A DNA stretch of 64,000 nt. It comes from Megalonaias nervosa (lineage: Eukaryota > Mollusca > Bivalvia > Unionida > Unionidae). The notes beneath the pieces were generated by a model, which was not told the DNA's origin, searched no databases, and saw only the letters and a list, made by a program, of their open reading frames with translations. This document shows positions 40,795 to 51,562 of the stretch, piece after piece; positions within the stretch are counted from its first letter, which is position 1, and each line of letters starts with the position of its first letter. The stretch is from NCBI GenBank assembly GCA_016617855.1, contig JAECUM010096233.1:1-64000 (forward strand), given 5' to 3'. Position numbers and translations under genes: made by a program.

Positions 40795-41103
40795 TCGAAT
40801 ATAATCTTTCTCAACTGTCTTATATGCGCATTCACAGTCTAGACAATTCTGATATAATTGTTTCAATCGCATGTGCGAGTGAAACGAACTGTTCAACTTG
40901 TGTGTTATCGACGGTCGCCAACCACTGTATCATTGACTTCTGGAGTAATTTTATAAATCGGTGTTCGGCTGCTAGTGTATATCTACCTTGGTATCTTCGT
41001 TCCTGCAAATGATTTTTTCAGTATCAAGTTGTTCAGAAATTTTATACCGTCGCGTTGTTACTTTTTAATCGCAGGAATAATAGCACTAATATTTTCGGAA
41101 TTC
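40795..41103 (-). pseudogene. Degraded second copy of the small conserved protein
   Basis: Minus-strand similarity to 30513-30977: MNSENISAIIPAIKK at the start, then in shifting frames HRFIKLL and TQVEQFVSLAHAIE-like segments. Several stops and frameshifts are present. Its position beside the AT-rich repeats and hairpin at 41.17-41.73 kb repeats the layout at 30.5-32.2 kb. Confidence 0.65.
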
Positions 41104-41167
41104 ATTCTACAATATACAATAAATATCTGTTTAAAATCAAAAATATTTGCATTCAATATGAGGAATG

Positions 41168-41620
41168 CAGGACGGCACAACATATACTTACAGTATTTAC
41201 AGTATATACAATCTTAATTCTAAGGGCGACACAACATAATCTTAACTATTTACACTAATCTATTTACAGTATATACATCTTAACTATTACAGTAAACAAC
41301 AGTATTTACAACAGTATTAAGTATAATCTTAACTCTAAGGACGGCACATACATGTAATTTTGGTACCCCTAACTGCGGGAATGGAATGCAATACACTCAC
41401 AATGCTAAAATTCTCATTGGCCAATCTTTGTCAGAAGAGTGCCGCTGTTTCATGATTTCATCCTCAGAGATTTTTACTTACAGTAGTGAAGTTATCCCTG
41501 TATTTACATGCATTTACATATTCATATATTTACATGTATTTATATCTATTTTCAATGTATGTATATACATCTATTTACATATACACATTACGTAAACATA
41601 TACATTACATACACACACAA
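41168..41620. repeat. AT-rich repeats next to the second small-protein copy
   Basis: Repeated ATTTACAGTATATACA, AATCTTAACT and CTAAGGACGGCACA-type units (41168-41350), then ATTTACAT repeats (41500-41600). The sequence differs from the 31-kb array but occupies the equivalent place. Confidence 0.65.
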
Positions 41621-41646
41621 ACGGGAGCCTTCTCTACGTTCAACAG

Positions 41647-41733
41647 CCGTGCACACCCTCCCACGATCAACCCCGGGGAGTGCAAAATAACACCAATCAC
41701 GTGGTGACATGGTGGGAGGGTGTACTTGTCTGT
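41647..41733. repeat. GC-rich hairpin with CCCCGGGG core, copy 2
   Basis: GTGCACACCCTCCCAC pairs with GTGGGAGGGTGTAC. The loop begins ATCAACCCCGGGGAGTGCAAA, matching the core of the hairpin at 32129-32246. Confidence 0.8.
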
Positions 41734-42385
41734 TGAGTTTCGAGCAAAATAAAGAGAACCCCCAATAGTAATAGGAGCCATATACTATATAAGCTGACAA
41801 TACCTGGAAATCCAAAAGTAGCTCACACAACGGGCGTGGCTTATTTGCTGTCCGTTTTTCTCTTTTTTCTTAATTATTATCCCTGACAAAGTCGGGGGAA
41901 GGCAAGAAACCTGACAAAGTCAGAAAAACAAGGAGAATACTTTTTAAAAACCAATCAAAAGAGAAATAATTCATTTATTATTGTAAAACACAATCGCTCT
42001 ACCTTTACTGACAATGTTATTTTCCCCTTATTATATCAGGACGCTGTCAATGACGTTTGAATTTCTTATTCTAGACACATGTGTAGATGAAGCTAAACGG
42101 AGTTATTCTTCAGGAGTGAAATACTGAAATATCATTCGTTGTTTGTAATGATTTGCGACATGTTGTACCGAAGATGGGAAAAAATTGTTTATAACTGAAT
42201 ACTATAGTAAAATACAAGCGAGCTTCCTCTTTAATCGCTTTACGTATCCTTGACAGAGTTATTTCTCTTATAGGAGTGTTTCCTGTCTTAATTTAGGAGT
42301 GTAATATTGAAATATTATTCGTAGTTTGTACTTCTTTGAAAATGCTGATCTGGTTATACTATCTGCAACACTTTGTACTGAAGGT
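41734..42385. other. Intergenic region of element 2, no gene seen
   Basis: AT-rich sequence; a TGACAAAGTCGGG-type short repeat occurs twice near 41.88-41.93 kb, and a GGAGTGAAATACTGAAATAT-like segment is duplicated at about 42.11 and 42.29 kb. No gene recognised. Confidence 0.4.
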
Positions 42386-42394
42386 GTGCAAATA

Positions 42395-42755
42395 TCAAAA
42401 TATTTCTTCATCTGTCTTTGCATTCACAGATATAACCGGCCTTGAAAATTTTCTATATTTCCCAGTACCTTCTCGTGCAGAATTCTGACTGTGTAATAGC
42501 CTGCAAATTATTAAAAAATGATCAAGTTTTCTGCCGTTGATATGATCGATCACAAGAACTTTTTCGATCAATCCGTGAAAACACTCGTAGACAAATCTGT
42601 GACAAAGATATATTTTTCCCCCAGCACAGAATGAGATGACCATTATTATTGACAAAACTGACTGTTTTTTTCAGTCGACAGTGCCTAATTACATCATCAC
42701 GAGGTGCCTCATAATTTGTAACGATAGGATGTGTCACAAATTCTCCTTGCTCCAT
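42395..42755 (-). pseudogene. HNH endonuclease, frameshifted
   Basis: The minus-strand start MEQGEFVTHPIVTNYEAPRD switches frame near 42.6 kb. The second part reads VYECFHGLIEKVLVIDHINGRKLDHF and on to LLHSQNS, the core of HNH_3-type homing-like endonucleases (His-Asn-His region with DHINGRKLD). Such genes are common passengers in large DNA viruses and act as site-specific nucleases. It lies downstream of the zinc-finger copy on the same strand. Confidence 0.7.
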
Positions 42756-42885
42756 TTACATAGCAATATTATTTGTCTAAATTGTTATTTTATACTAGAC
42801 CGAAAATCTAACGAGATAGTCTTCAGCTTTTTTTATAAGAGTTTCTTCGGCGTTATTTTTTTTATCATAATACCGTTTTAGCGCT

Positions 42886-43090
42886 CTATTTTCTGCCTCC
42901 ACAGTCTGCACATAATTGCGATTTTCCGTGGACTCCTTTGTTACATTTCAAACACGGTTTTGGTCCTTGACTGTCTCACCGCACACTTTGTAGATGGTAT
43001 CCACAAAATTCATTTACACAATCCCGGTTACAGGGAGCTGAAGAGCCAATCATCAACCACTTGCAGTTATTCTTTACTCGAATCATTATT
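42886..43090 (-). pseudogene. Second zinc-finger gene copy, degraded
   Basis: Minus-strand reading gives paired cysteines in the same order as the intact gene at 36742 (CNRDC, FCGYH, CLKCNKG, CADCGG), with a stop inside the first half. It starts about 50 bp from the divergent polymerase gene at 43139. Confidence 0.65.
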
Positions 43091-43138
43091 TACTTAAATT
43101 AAAGTTTAATTTAAATATATATTTGTCTTAATTATAAC

Positions 43139-45100
43139 AATGGAAGAATTTACGAGATTGTCTGAGATCAAGCCTTCTCAAGGGAGATTCGATCTTAACA
43201 GAATAACCCCTGACTTGCCGAGGTGAGCTCTGGTTGATCCGACGAATCAGACTCTGATCAGTAGTATTCTTGGCACCAAGAGAGAGTTTCGCAACGATGG
43301 CGCAGCTCATGTGTGGTCAGCGTTCAGAATGATGCGCGACGTTGATGCTACAATGAATGACCAACGAGGAAAGACAATTATTGATTATCTCGACAAACAA
43401 TGATACTTTTATTGATTAAAGTTTATTGCGGAAGTAGACGATACTTGGATTATCCGTGACAAACGTGACCCTGTTCGATTACATCACGCTGCAGATATTG
43501 TAGCGTTAAGTAAAAATTCCAAACCAGGAGCGCTTACTGGTATTGACAAACCTTATTATGAACGAGCATATCCTATGACGGCAGTTGTTTGTGCGATATA
43601 TCCGCTGAATGATAAACCTAGCGTTGATGATCTGAAACCAATGAAACTTTAGATGCTGAATTGTGTAGCTGAGCGAGTTACAGAACATTTTACAAACGCG
43701 AAACGTGGAAATGATTTAACGGATTTACGACGTAAAAAACAAATGAGTGGGCTGAGCACGTTAGAGAAAATGGAACTACGATCAACTACGTTGCATCGCT
43801 GGAAAAGAAATTTAAATTTCCGATAAGGGTGAAAACAATAACCGGCAAAATTTTGTACCAGTCGAAGTATAAATCAAAGGGAGCTGCGATAGAGTTTGTT
43901 GATCATAACGCGCATGCGGTGCACAGTGGATGTAACAGTATTTCCAAGAGATAGAACTGTTAAATGTTATAGCGGTGATATGTTTGACTCATAAATGAGG
44001 TTAGTAAAAGCGATCCTGTATCTGTATGGTTGTTTCAAAGTTCCGAATGTAAAAATTATGACCAGGTTGGAAATGAAAAATCTTGCGCTGAAATATACCG
44101 ATGATGTCGAACGTATACTCAGTAATTGTTTTACAGTTCCGTCAGTTGCTGCCCACGCTGCTCAAGAGAAAAATTCATGGTCGCCGACAAGATCGGAATT
44201 TCCTGTTGATGTGCAGCTTAGCTGCGTCGAATACGGACATGGAGGACTGTGGAATACAAAATACGATTATAAGGATGTTATCTCAGTTTTCATGGTTTCA
44301 TGTTATCCTGGAAAGTTTTCTTGGAATGGGAGAGTGTTCTGAATACTTTAAGCGATTTGGTCATTCAACACACGAGATGACCAGAGTTACGATAAATGGA
44401 CCCTTACCAGATTTTGACTTAACTGGATTTGCATGTATTGAATCGTTTTCGTTCACGGAAAATCTTATTCCGATTGTTTATGTCTGGTTTGGTCGTCATT
44501 TTGCAGAAACATAATGGGCTACAATAGTGTTATTACGATATATGCTTGATGCGGGAATTTTTAAATCGTTAACCATAAGTGAAGCAATAATATCGTATCG
44601 TACACAGAAACAAGTCTAGTTACCTAAACCCGTCGAGGATGAGAAAACTATTCTTGATATAATCTTTGAGCGTAATCCCGATGAAATTAAATGCAAAAAT
44701 AAACTTGCAAAGGATCTCGGCAGAAAAATAATTGGTAAATTTACTCAGGGTGGTTCATGCAATCACAAACTACATTGCACAAGATTAATCATCGACGATG
44801 CCGAACTCAGTTTTATAATTACTGATACAACAGAGAAGGGCACATTTATAAGACGGAATAATGCTTGTCTTGTCAGACGGAACCAGATTAGGTACAATTG
44901 TGAACTATATTGATGGTGACTCACCACATTTTACTCATTCAAGATCTTCGATGCTCGCGAATGTTTCGATAAATTTATTATCGATGATAAACAGATTTTC
45001 TGATACCGCGGTTAGAGTTGCCACAGATTCATTTTATATAAATAAAAATACGCAGAATTGTTACAAATTGGTACCGACGCATCATGGGGCAAATGGAGAA
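43139..45100 (+). pseudogene. Family B-like DNA polymerase, disrupted
   Basis: A plus-strand gene of about 650 codons with a clear start MEEFTRLSEIKPSQGRFDLN, later broken by stops and frameshifts (a TGA near 43224, stops near 43.40 and 43.65 kb, frameshifts near 43.83, 44.3 and 44.85 kb). A segment just upstream of 44.3 kb with VMVSCYP-type sequence resembles motif A. A basic segment near 44.70 kb (KLAKDLGRKIIGKF) fits motif B. VATDSFYI near 45.02 kb fits motif C, with Ala in place of the first Asp of DTDS. It therefore looks like a divergent polymerase, but the residue changes and the damage make this less certain than element 1's enzyme. A helicase reading follows directly and could be part of the same protein. 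Confidence 0.55.
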
Positions 45101-45199
45101 TAAAACGAGAAAATATACTCAGTTATTCTGAATCCGCCGACGTTGAATCTAAGGATATTTGTTATAAAAATAGTCTTATGTCACAATTATCATCAGCAC

Positions 45200-46105
45200 C
45201 ATAGGTATATGATCCCGTGGCCACATAAAACCGTTTATCTTAACGGATGTAGTGGTTCTGGTAAAACAAAGCGTGCGATTTAATTATTTCGGAATTTTGA
45301 TATGGTTGTTTTGACACCTACATATAGACTCGCCAGAGAAATGAACGAACGTGGAGTGAAATCTCAAACCTATCACAGTTTTTTTTTTTTAGAAGGAAAG
45401 GAGATGCATGGACTCCTGAACGAATGGGTGAAAAATACATTCCTAAGATCATTATTTGGGATGAAATATGCACAGTGTCGCTAGATGTGTTAAAAACATT
45501 TCTTGATTGGTTGTTGACAAGAAATACTGTTGTAATAATGTGTGGCGATCATGGTCAACCACCACCTTTCGTTGGATCATCGCCGCATGAATGGCTGAAA
45601 ACGTTTGTAGATTATTATGAGCAAATAAATGATTAGCGAGCGCTTGATGATTCGTTAAAAGAATTTAAGAAATTAATCAGACTACAACCTGATAAAGTTC
45701 AGTGTGAAATAATGCGTGAGATAATTCCGGAAACACATATAAATGATTTTTGGAATTTATGGAGACCAAATGATTTGATAGTTGCAAGTCGGAACATAGT
45801 TCGTGATTCACTTCAGCAGAAGTTATTTCTGTTACATAAAGAAAAGTTTCAGATTACCTGTACCATTGTGTTATCGCCCAGCAGATACTCAACGGCAAAA
45901 TATCGACGTTGAAATTCTTGGAATTAATGAGAAACAAAATCTTGTGGTAAATGATATTGTTTTGGTTCCTGTGAGTGTTGTTGAGAGCGCGTTAATTATC
46001 GATAAATCTCCATGGACGCTAGGATATGCTATAACGATTCATTTGTCACAAGGATTAACTATTTCCGATACAAATATTTGGATTGTTGATGATCTTGACC
46101 AATGA
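45200..46105 (+). pseudogene. SF1 helicase (Pif1/RecD-like), disrupted
   Basis: Directly behind the polymerase reading. Walker A YLNGCSGSGKTKRA (about 45.24 kb), motif II IIIWDEICTV (about 45.46 kb), motif III VVIMCGDHGQPPP (about 45.54 kb) and the C-terminal LGYAITIHLSQGLTIS (about 46.02 kb) are the defining motifs of SF1B helicases. A stop after Walker A, frameshifts near 45.39 and 45.88 kb and a stop at 45634 break it. It would unwind DNA for the adjacent polymerase. The similarity ends at a stop at 46105, close to the right limit of element 2. Confidence 0.8.
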
Positions 46106-46359
46106 TCAGTCTATTGTATTGTGTGTGTTATATGTGCATGCCATATTGTTTTAATCATGTAATATCGTGTTTGTGTTAGGAATGACCACTTTATACATTT
46201 TAATTTGCAGTACATTTTTTTTTATCTACTTTGTTTATTTGCGTACACAAAGAAGTGTAAGGCATAACAGTTGTGTAAAATTGTGTGTTGTGATGGTTCT
46301 CCGGTTTCGGTCTAGTAACTATTTTCTAATAGTGACGAGACTGGCGCTTTTGTACATAG

Positions 46360-46364
<5 letters not shown>

Positions 46365-46432
<68 letters not shown>

Positions 46433-46452
46433 TATATATATATATATATATT
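46365..46452. repeat. (TA)n microsatellite
   Basis: About 88 bp of TA dinucleotides with one AAG interruption, shortly beyond the end of element 2. Confidence 0.95.
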
Positions 46453-46806
46453 TTGCAGCCGACACATTTTCCTTCAGAAAAATTCTCCAAATTTGCTTAA
46501 TAGCCTACAATTACAACTATAACAATGAAATATCCAGGATGTAATTTGTGCTTACATAAATGTACACAAAGTAACAGATGGCGTTATGGTTCATCGATTT
46601 CTACGTTAATACAAATATTTCCCAGTAACCGCAACAAGTTGATATAAACTAGTTGAAACATAATACATTTAAAGGTGTAATTCCTGTAGAAACAGCCATG
46701 TAAAGTTTTGCAAACACTACGGTTTTTTTGTTCTCTTTTTTTGTCTTTTTTGTATGTTTTGTATATGCCTTTGAAAAAGACTCATTAAGAGCCGAAAGCT
46801 CTCAGG

Positions 46807-47548
46807 CTATAGTCCGAGTCTATTAACCCGTTTGTTTGTAACCCCCTACCGATTTCAATAACGAAAACGTTTAATATGATAAAAAGTGCACAGAACTAAG
46901 TCAATTGAATCATTGATTTATAATTTCTAACCTAACTGTGACCAGAGTGGCACTAATACTGGCATCCACTTGCACCTTTCATGCTTAACGGACTTTCCAT
47001 ACTAACACGGAGCCATATTGCGTACACTATGGGCTAGTTTATTTCCATCAGACAACATAATGATGTAGTTCATCCAATTCGGCAATTGCCGGATAATTCC
47101 GTAAATTACCATAATGTTGATAGTTTGGAATTATATCCCTTTGCACACATGAACATATTAATGAAACCGCTTGTTAAATTCACGTGAAAGGCAAATTTGT
47201 TGTTGTCATTCTTTTCCTTTGCTTGATTCGACACTGCAAATATGGGAAGCAGACGACATATGTATGTACATCTGTAGTCGTGCACACACCCCTTTCCTGA
47301 AAATGGACTTGTCCAGGAACTGGAAATGGATCTCGAGCATGTCCGTCTATTATATTGAAAACTTCCGTTAAGCATGAAACGCGCAGACGATGACGGTGTT
47401 ATGGCCATTCTACTCACAGTCTGGTTAGAAAATATAAATCAATGAATGAATTGACTAAGTTCCTTGCACTTTTTATCAAATTAAAGGTTTCCGTTATTGA
47501 AATCGGTAGAGGCGTACAAATAAACGGATTAATAGACTCGGACTATAG
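46807..47548. mobile_element. Foldback/MITE-like element 1
   Basis: The ends (CTATAGTCCGAGTCTATTAA and its inverse) pair over arms of about 125-185 bp (46807-46990 and 47365-47548). The centre has no coding sequence. No clear target duplication. Confidence 0.75.
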
Positions 47549-47673
47549 TTAGATACTAGTTTTTCACTGTTCGTTGACAGTTTATTGCATTTGTCTTAAT
47601 CAATCCCTGAAACACGTGATCCCTTGCTGGATCCAATGCACTTGAAACGACTGTTATTCGCCATATGATTTGT

Positions 47674-47777
<104 letters not shown>

Positions 47778-48219
47778 CCTCATTTCGTCGCTGTATACGT
47801 ATGTGGTTTCCCAGTCCTTTCCCCCAAAGTAACTGTATACTGTGAGAGGGGCAAGAAATCACTTATGCGTCATGATTAACATAACTAAATACAGAACACA
47901 AGGCAAAGACGGATTCGTTAGTGACGATAGCAGCCATCTTGTTGTCCAGCGGCTTAATTACCTACCGGATGTAGCAAATGCCTAATACGAGAGGGAGATA
48001 ACGAGTTTATCGAAAAGGTCGATAGGCACGTTACCAACTGCCACTGCCAGACCGATTTGAATTTTCATTTCAGTGTTGTCATGTTTGCTTTGTGCTTTCG
48101 TTGTTTTTGCTGAATTTTTTTTGATATTTACTTAAATTGCTAAGTTTCTTGTTTGATTTATATGTCTGAGTGTTTAAGTTTGATTATTTGACAAGTAAGA
48201 AGTTTAGCTTGCATATCCA

Positions 48220-48456
48220 CGTTTAGTCCGAGTTTCCTCTGACCCTTGCCACCCCATTTTCGATATTTAGACATTTATGTTGGGGTGTAGGATCAGACTC
48301 CATTGCCTATCGAAAAGTTGGAATTCACCGACACCATTTGGTGTCGGCATAGGGTAGCCGCTTACTAGCCGGCCTAGCAAACTTTAACGACCTACACCCC
48401 AACATAAATGTCCAAATATCAAAAATGGGGTGGCGAGGGTAAGAGGAAAATCGGAA
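48220..48456. mobile_element. Foldback/MITE-like element 2
   Basis: Arms of about 70 bp (TTAGTCCGAGTTTCCTCTGA... against its imperfect inverse ending CGGAATAA) surround a centre with the perfect palindrome CCGACACCATTTGGTGTCGG-like (48329-48348). Confidence 0.8.
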
Positions 48457-48704
48457 TAATCCCCGTTATAATAGTCACACCGGTCATGTAGGCATTCAAC
48501 ACCGACAGTTTCATTAATATGTGTAATTTGTTTAGAATTTGATTTCACATACCTTTAAGTAACAAGTATTCACTTCATTTGGATTCTTATACATACACAT
48601 TCCTTGGAAGGTTATTATTTAGACTCCACAAGAAGTGCATACGGCAAAATTAATTTTAAAGTACGTAGACAATTATGGACAAAATGAACCTTAAGATTAG
48701 TCCT

Positions 48705-49361
48705 ACCCTGATATTTATGTTTTGGGTGTCGAGGTCTTACTGTCCTAATCTCGGCGTTGTGTAGTGTGTTCCGATGTCGATACCATCGGATGTCGATAAC
48801 ATCTGAACAATAAGTCATATTTCACATACTTGGCAGCCCATATCGGCGCTTTTCTACAAATTAAAGTATAAATGTTTTAGTCAAAACTTTACTTACTCTG
48901 ATGCCTATTTCCAAATAAATTAAAATTTCCTCCAGCAAATGGACTTGTTTTCAAGTTCCGTTGCGATGGAATCCAGGAATGCCGAAATCGGTTAAAAGGA
49001 TGATATAATCTTGAATCAAAAGAAGCTATCTAAACCTGTTCTTCAATATTAATATATTTTTATTCGTTTCGTTCAAGAGTTATACTTTAACTTTACCCGA
49101 TTTCGGTATTCCCGGGTTCCATCGCTTTCCTGCCATGCGCTTGTGTGAACATCTGAACGTATTAGAAAAAATACATCAGGGAAAGTAAAGTTTGATTAAA
49201 ACATTATGAACTTTAATTTGTAGTAAAGCGTTGTTATGGGCTGCCAAGTATGTGAAATATTCCTGTAATTTCACATTAGTAACAATGTCAGTCGACATCA
49301 AAAAACGCAACACAGCATCGATATTGATGCAGTAAGACCTTGACGCCCAAAACAACAACAT
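48705..49361. mobile_element. Foldback element 3, long imperfect inverted repeat
   Basis: Several blocks pair in nested order: TTTTGGGTGTCGAGGTCTTACTG with 49329-49360, CATACTTGGCAGCCCAT with 49237-49254, and a GATGGAATCC..GAATGCCGAAATCGG block with 49095-49125. No coding sequence. Confidence 0.75.
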
Positions 49362-50244
49362 CAAGGTCGAGGTCTTACATTGTAGGACTACCTAAAGGTA
49401 TGATTAATACAATCCGGAATGATTGTCTCGCACGCTGTGATGTCACAAAGAGAGCGATGCATATTGATAAACAATTTCATTCTACCCAATACTGTGGCAT
49501 TTCCAAACGACGTGCTCTTTTCTTGACCCAAGTCTAGTATATGACCACATTGTTAAAAGACCATAGAGATCTATAATTTTTGTCTGAAGTTTCTTGATGA
49601 CAGATAAGGTGCAGATAATTCAATAATCAGGATTGAATAGACTTTGGTTAAAGAAAATTAGTTTTAAACTTTGAAAGAACAATTTATATATAAATTGATT
49701 AAATGCGTATACATGACCCGTGTGACTTTTACTATAGTTAGGGTAGTAGTAGTACTGTTAGCTTAAAGAAAATACTAGGAACTGTTTCATATTTTTTATA
49801 TTGAGAAGTGCTGATATGTTTGTACCACAAGATAATAGTTTGTTTTCTTAAGTGTTGATACTTAAGTTCCAATTAAAGTCAGAAAAACGAATTGTTTCAA
49901 GTTCAGCTTCTTCCCACATACAATAGGTACTTGGAACAATTTACCACCATTAACTACAGAGGCTCCTGACTTGATATCTGACAAGCAAGAGCTTTCAGAT
50001 CCAAAATCACATTTTAATGAACGACTGGTAGTCACCTATGAGTAAAACACAGTGATTTTCAGGGCTATGCTGGTTGAGGTTCGTTATGTCATTGTCGGTA
50101 CATTAGATGGATTGGTCTGAGTATGAAGGGACGAATACGTACACTGACACTCTTTTACTTATTTCTGCCTTTCCTAACATTACTCTTCTGACTGTCCTAT
50201 CGTTGCCATCTTTAACTTTATCTTTGACCATTCACCACCCATTG
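49362..50244. other. Non-coding host sequence
   Basis: AT-rich, with no gene or repeat structure recognised. Confidence 0.4.
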
Positions 50245-51562
50245 CTTAATAGTCTAGTGTGACTATGTCAACGTATTGATATTCATTTCATATTCATAGT
50301 TTTTTTCACATAGCTGCTGCATATTTGCTAGAATGTCAAAGAGCATTTTCATTGCAGGTGATTCCAACTTGAAGCAACTGTCTTGTCTTCTGAATTTTCC
50401 CAACTTACTCATGTTATGTATTCCTGGTGCAAAATTGGTTAGAGATGTCATAGATTTTAGTTAGATGGTGTCTGAGCCAAAAAACCAGACCTGCTGATTC
50501 ATCAAAAGGGTTGAAATGATATTGGAAGAGATGTGAACATATTCACAAGGTACTTTTGCCTGTCAATTTTAATTTAAACAGATTTATTAATTGTGCCCAA
50601 TATTTGCAAAGAACTGTTAAGAAGCTTTATTGTGCATTTTATGTATTATAGAACTTTAACAGAGTAAAACTGGCTATTGATGAAATCCAAATAGTCTCTC
50701 TCTTTTGAATAAGACCAGAACGATTCTCAAAAATAGTTTTACATGTTTAGCATCCATATTGACTAGGGCTTTTGAGTATCCAGCAAGCTATCCTTATTAT
50801 GTGACAATCCTCCACTGACCAGAAATAAAAACAGCTTAACATCAGGGGGAGGGGAACATTAATTAGGTAATGTGCTTGGCCGAGATCATGGGTACATCTG
50901 CTACTGACTGACTTGAGAGCCAAAAAATTACGATAAAAGTTTATATTAGAGCAGTCAGATGCAGAAATATAAATGCAGAAATAATTAAAATACTTCCAGC
51001 ATACGCAATCAGCTATCATAGTTTTTGTATCCATTGATGAGAGCAAAATAAATTTGGGCTAATTTGGAACCCCATTTTGTTACATCATCATCACTATCCT
51101 TGAAGCAGCTATGTAATTTTAGGAACATTAAGAGCACCAAAATACATCATTATGAATTTATTAAAGACAAAATAACATATCAAAGGCCAGAAAAACATAA
51201 CTTTAAAATTTTGCAAACTTTAATACCTGGAAATATTAGTCACACATATAACTCACTGTGTCCGCCAAACTGTACTATGATAGCTGATTGTGTATACTGG
51301 AAGTATTTTAATTTTACATTCTGGCAAATATGCATCAGCTATGGGAAATAAACTATGAATATGAAATGAATATCAACTATAATAAGTTTATTTAAAAGAA
51401 GAACATGTATTTTACAAAAAACAAAAGGAATGACATATACACGAAATTATACAACCTTTGCACCCCAGATCAAAATGGCAAGATCAAGTGTAATCAAGGT
51501 GAAAGTTAATCTCTATCTATAAATATGTTGACATAGTCACACTAGACTATTAAGCAATGGAT
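50245..51562. mobile_element. Foldback element 4, about 1.3 kb
   Basis: Outer arms: 50245-50310 (TTGCTTAATAGTCTAGTGTG and a TATTCATTTCATATTCATAG block) match the inverse of 51345-51375 and 51523-51562, with about 150 bp inserted in the right arm. An inner pair is 50982-51025 with 51271-51316 (CTATGATAGCTGATTG). No coding sequence. Confidence 0.75.

Larger units (their letters stand above)
17322..46105. mobile_element. 29-kb adintovirus/Polinton-like virus relic (element 2)
   Basis: It contains capsid, adenain-type protease, packaging ATPase, PLA2-like, integrase, primase-helicase and polymerase/helicase genes without introns, in clusters with short AT-rich spacers. The gene set (retrovirus-like integrase, A32-type ATPase, adenain, pX-like protein, jelly-roll-type capsid protein) is that of adintoviruses and Mavericks. 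The structural cluster is duplicated in tandem and part of it is present a third time, so the insertion is larger than one genome. No terminal inverted repeats flanking the whole block were found; boundaries are given by the outermost repeats and genes. Mixed intact and broken genes suggest a decaying endogenous copy. Confidence 0.8.

Noticed and set aside
41486..41710. Ile/Tyr/Thr-rich open frames
   Set aside because: They are translations of ATTTACAT repeats.
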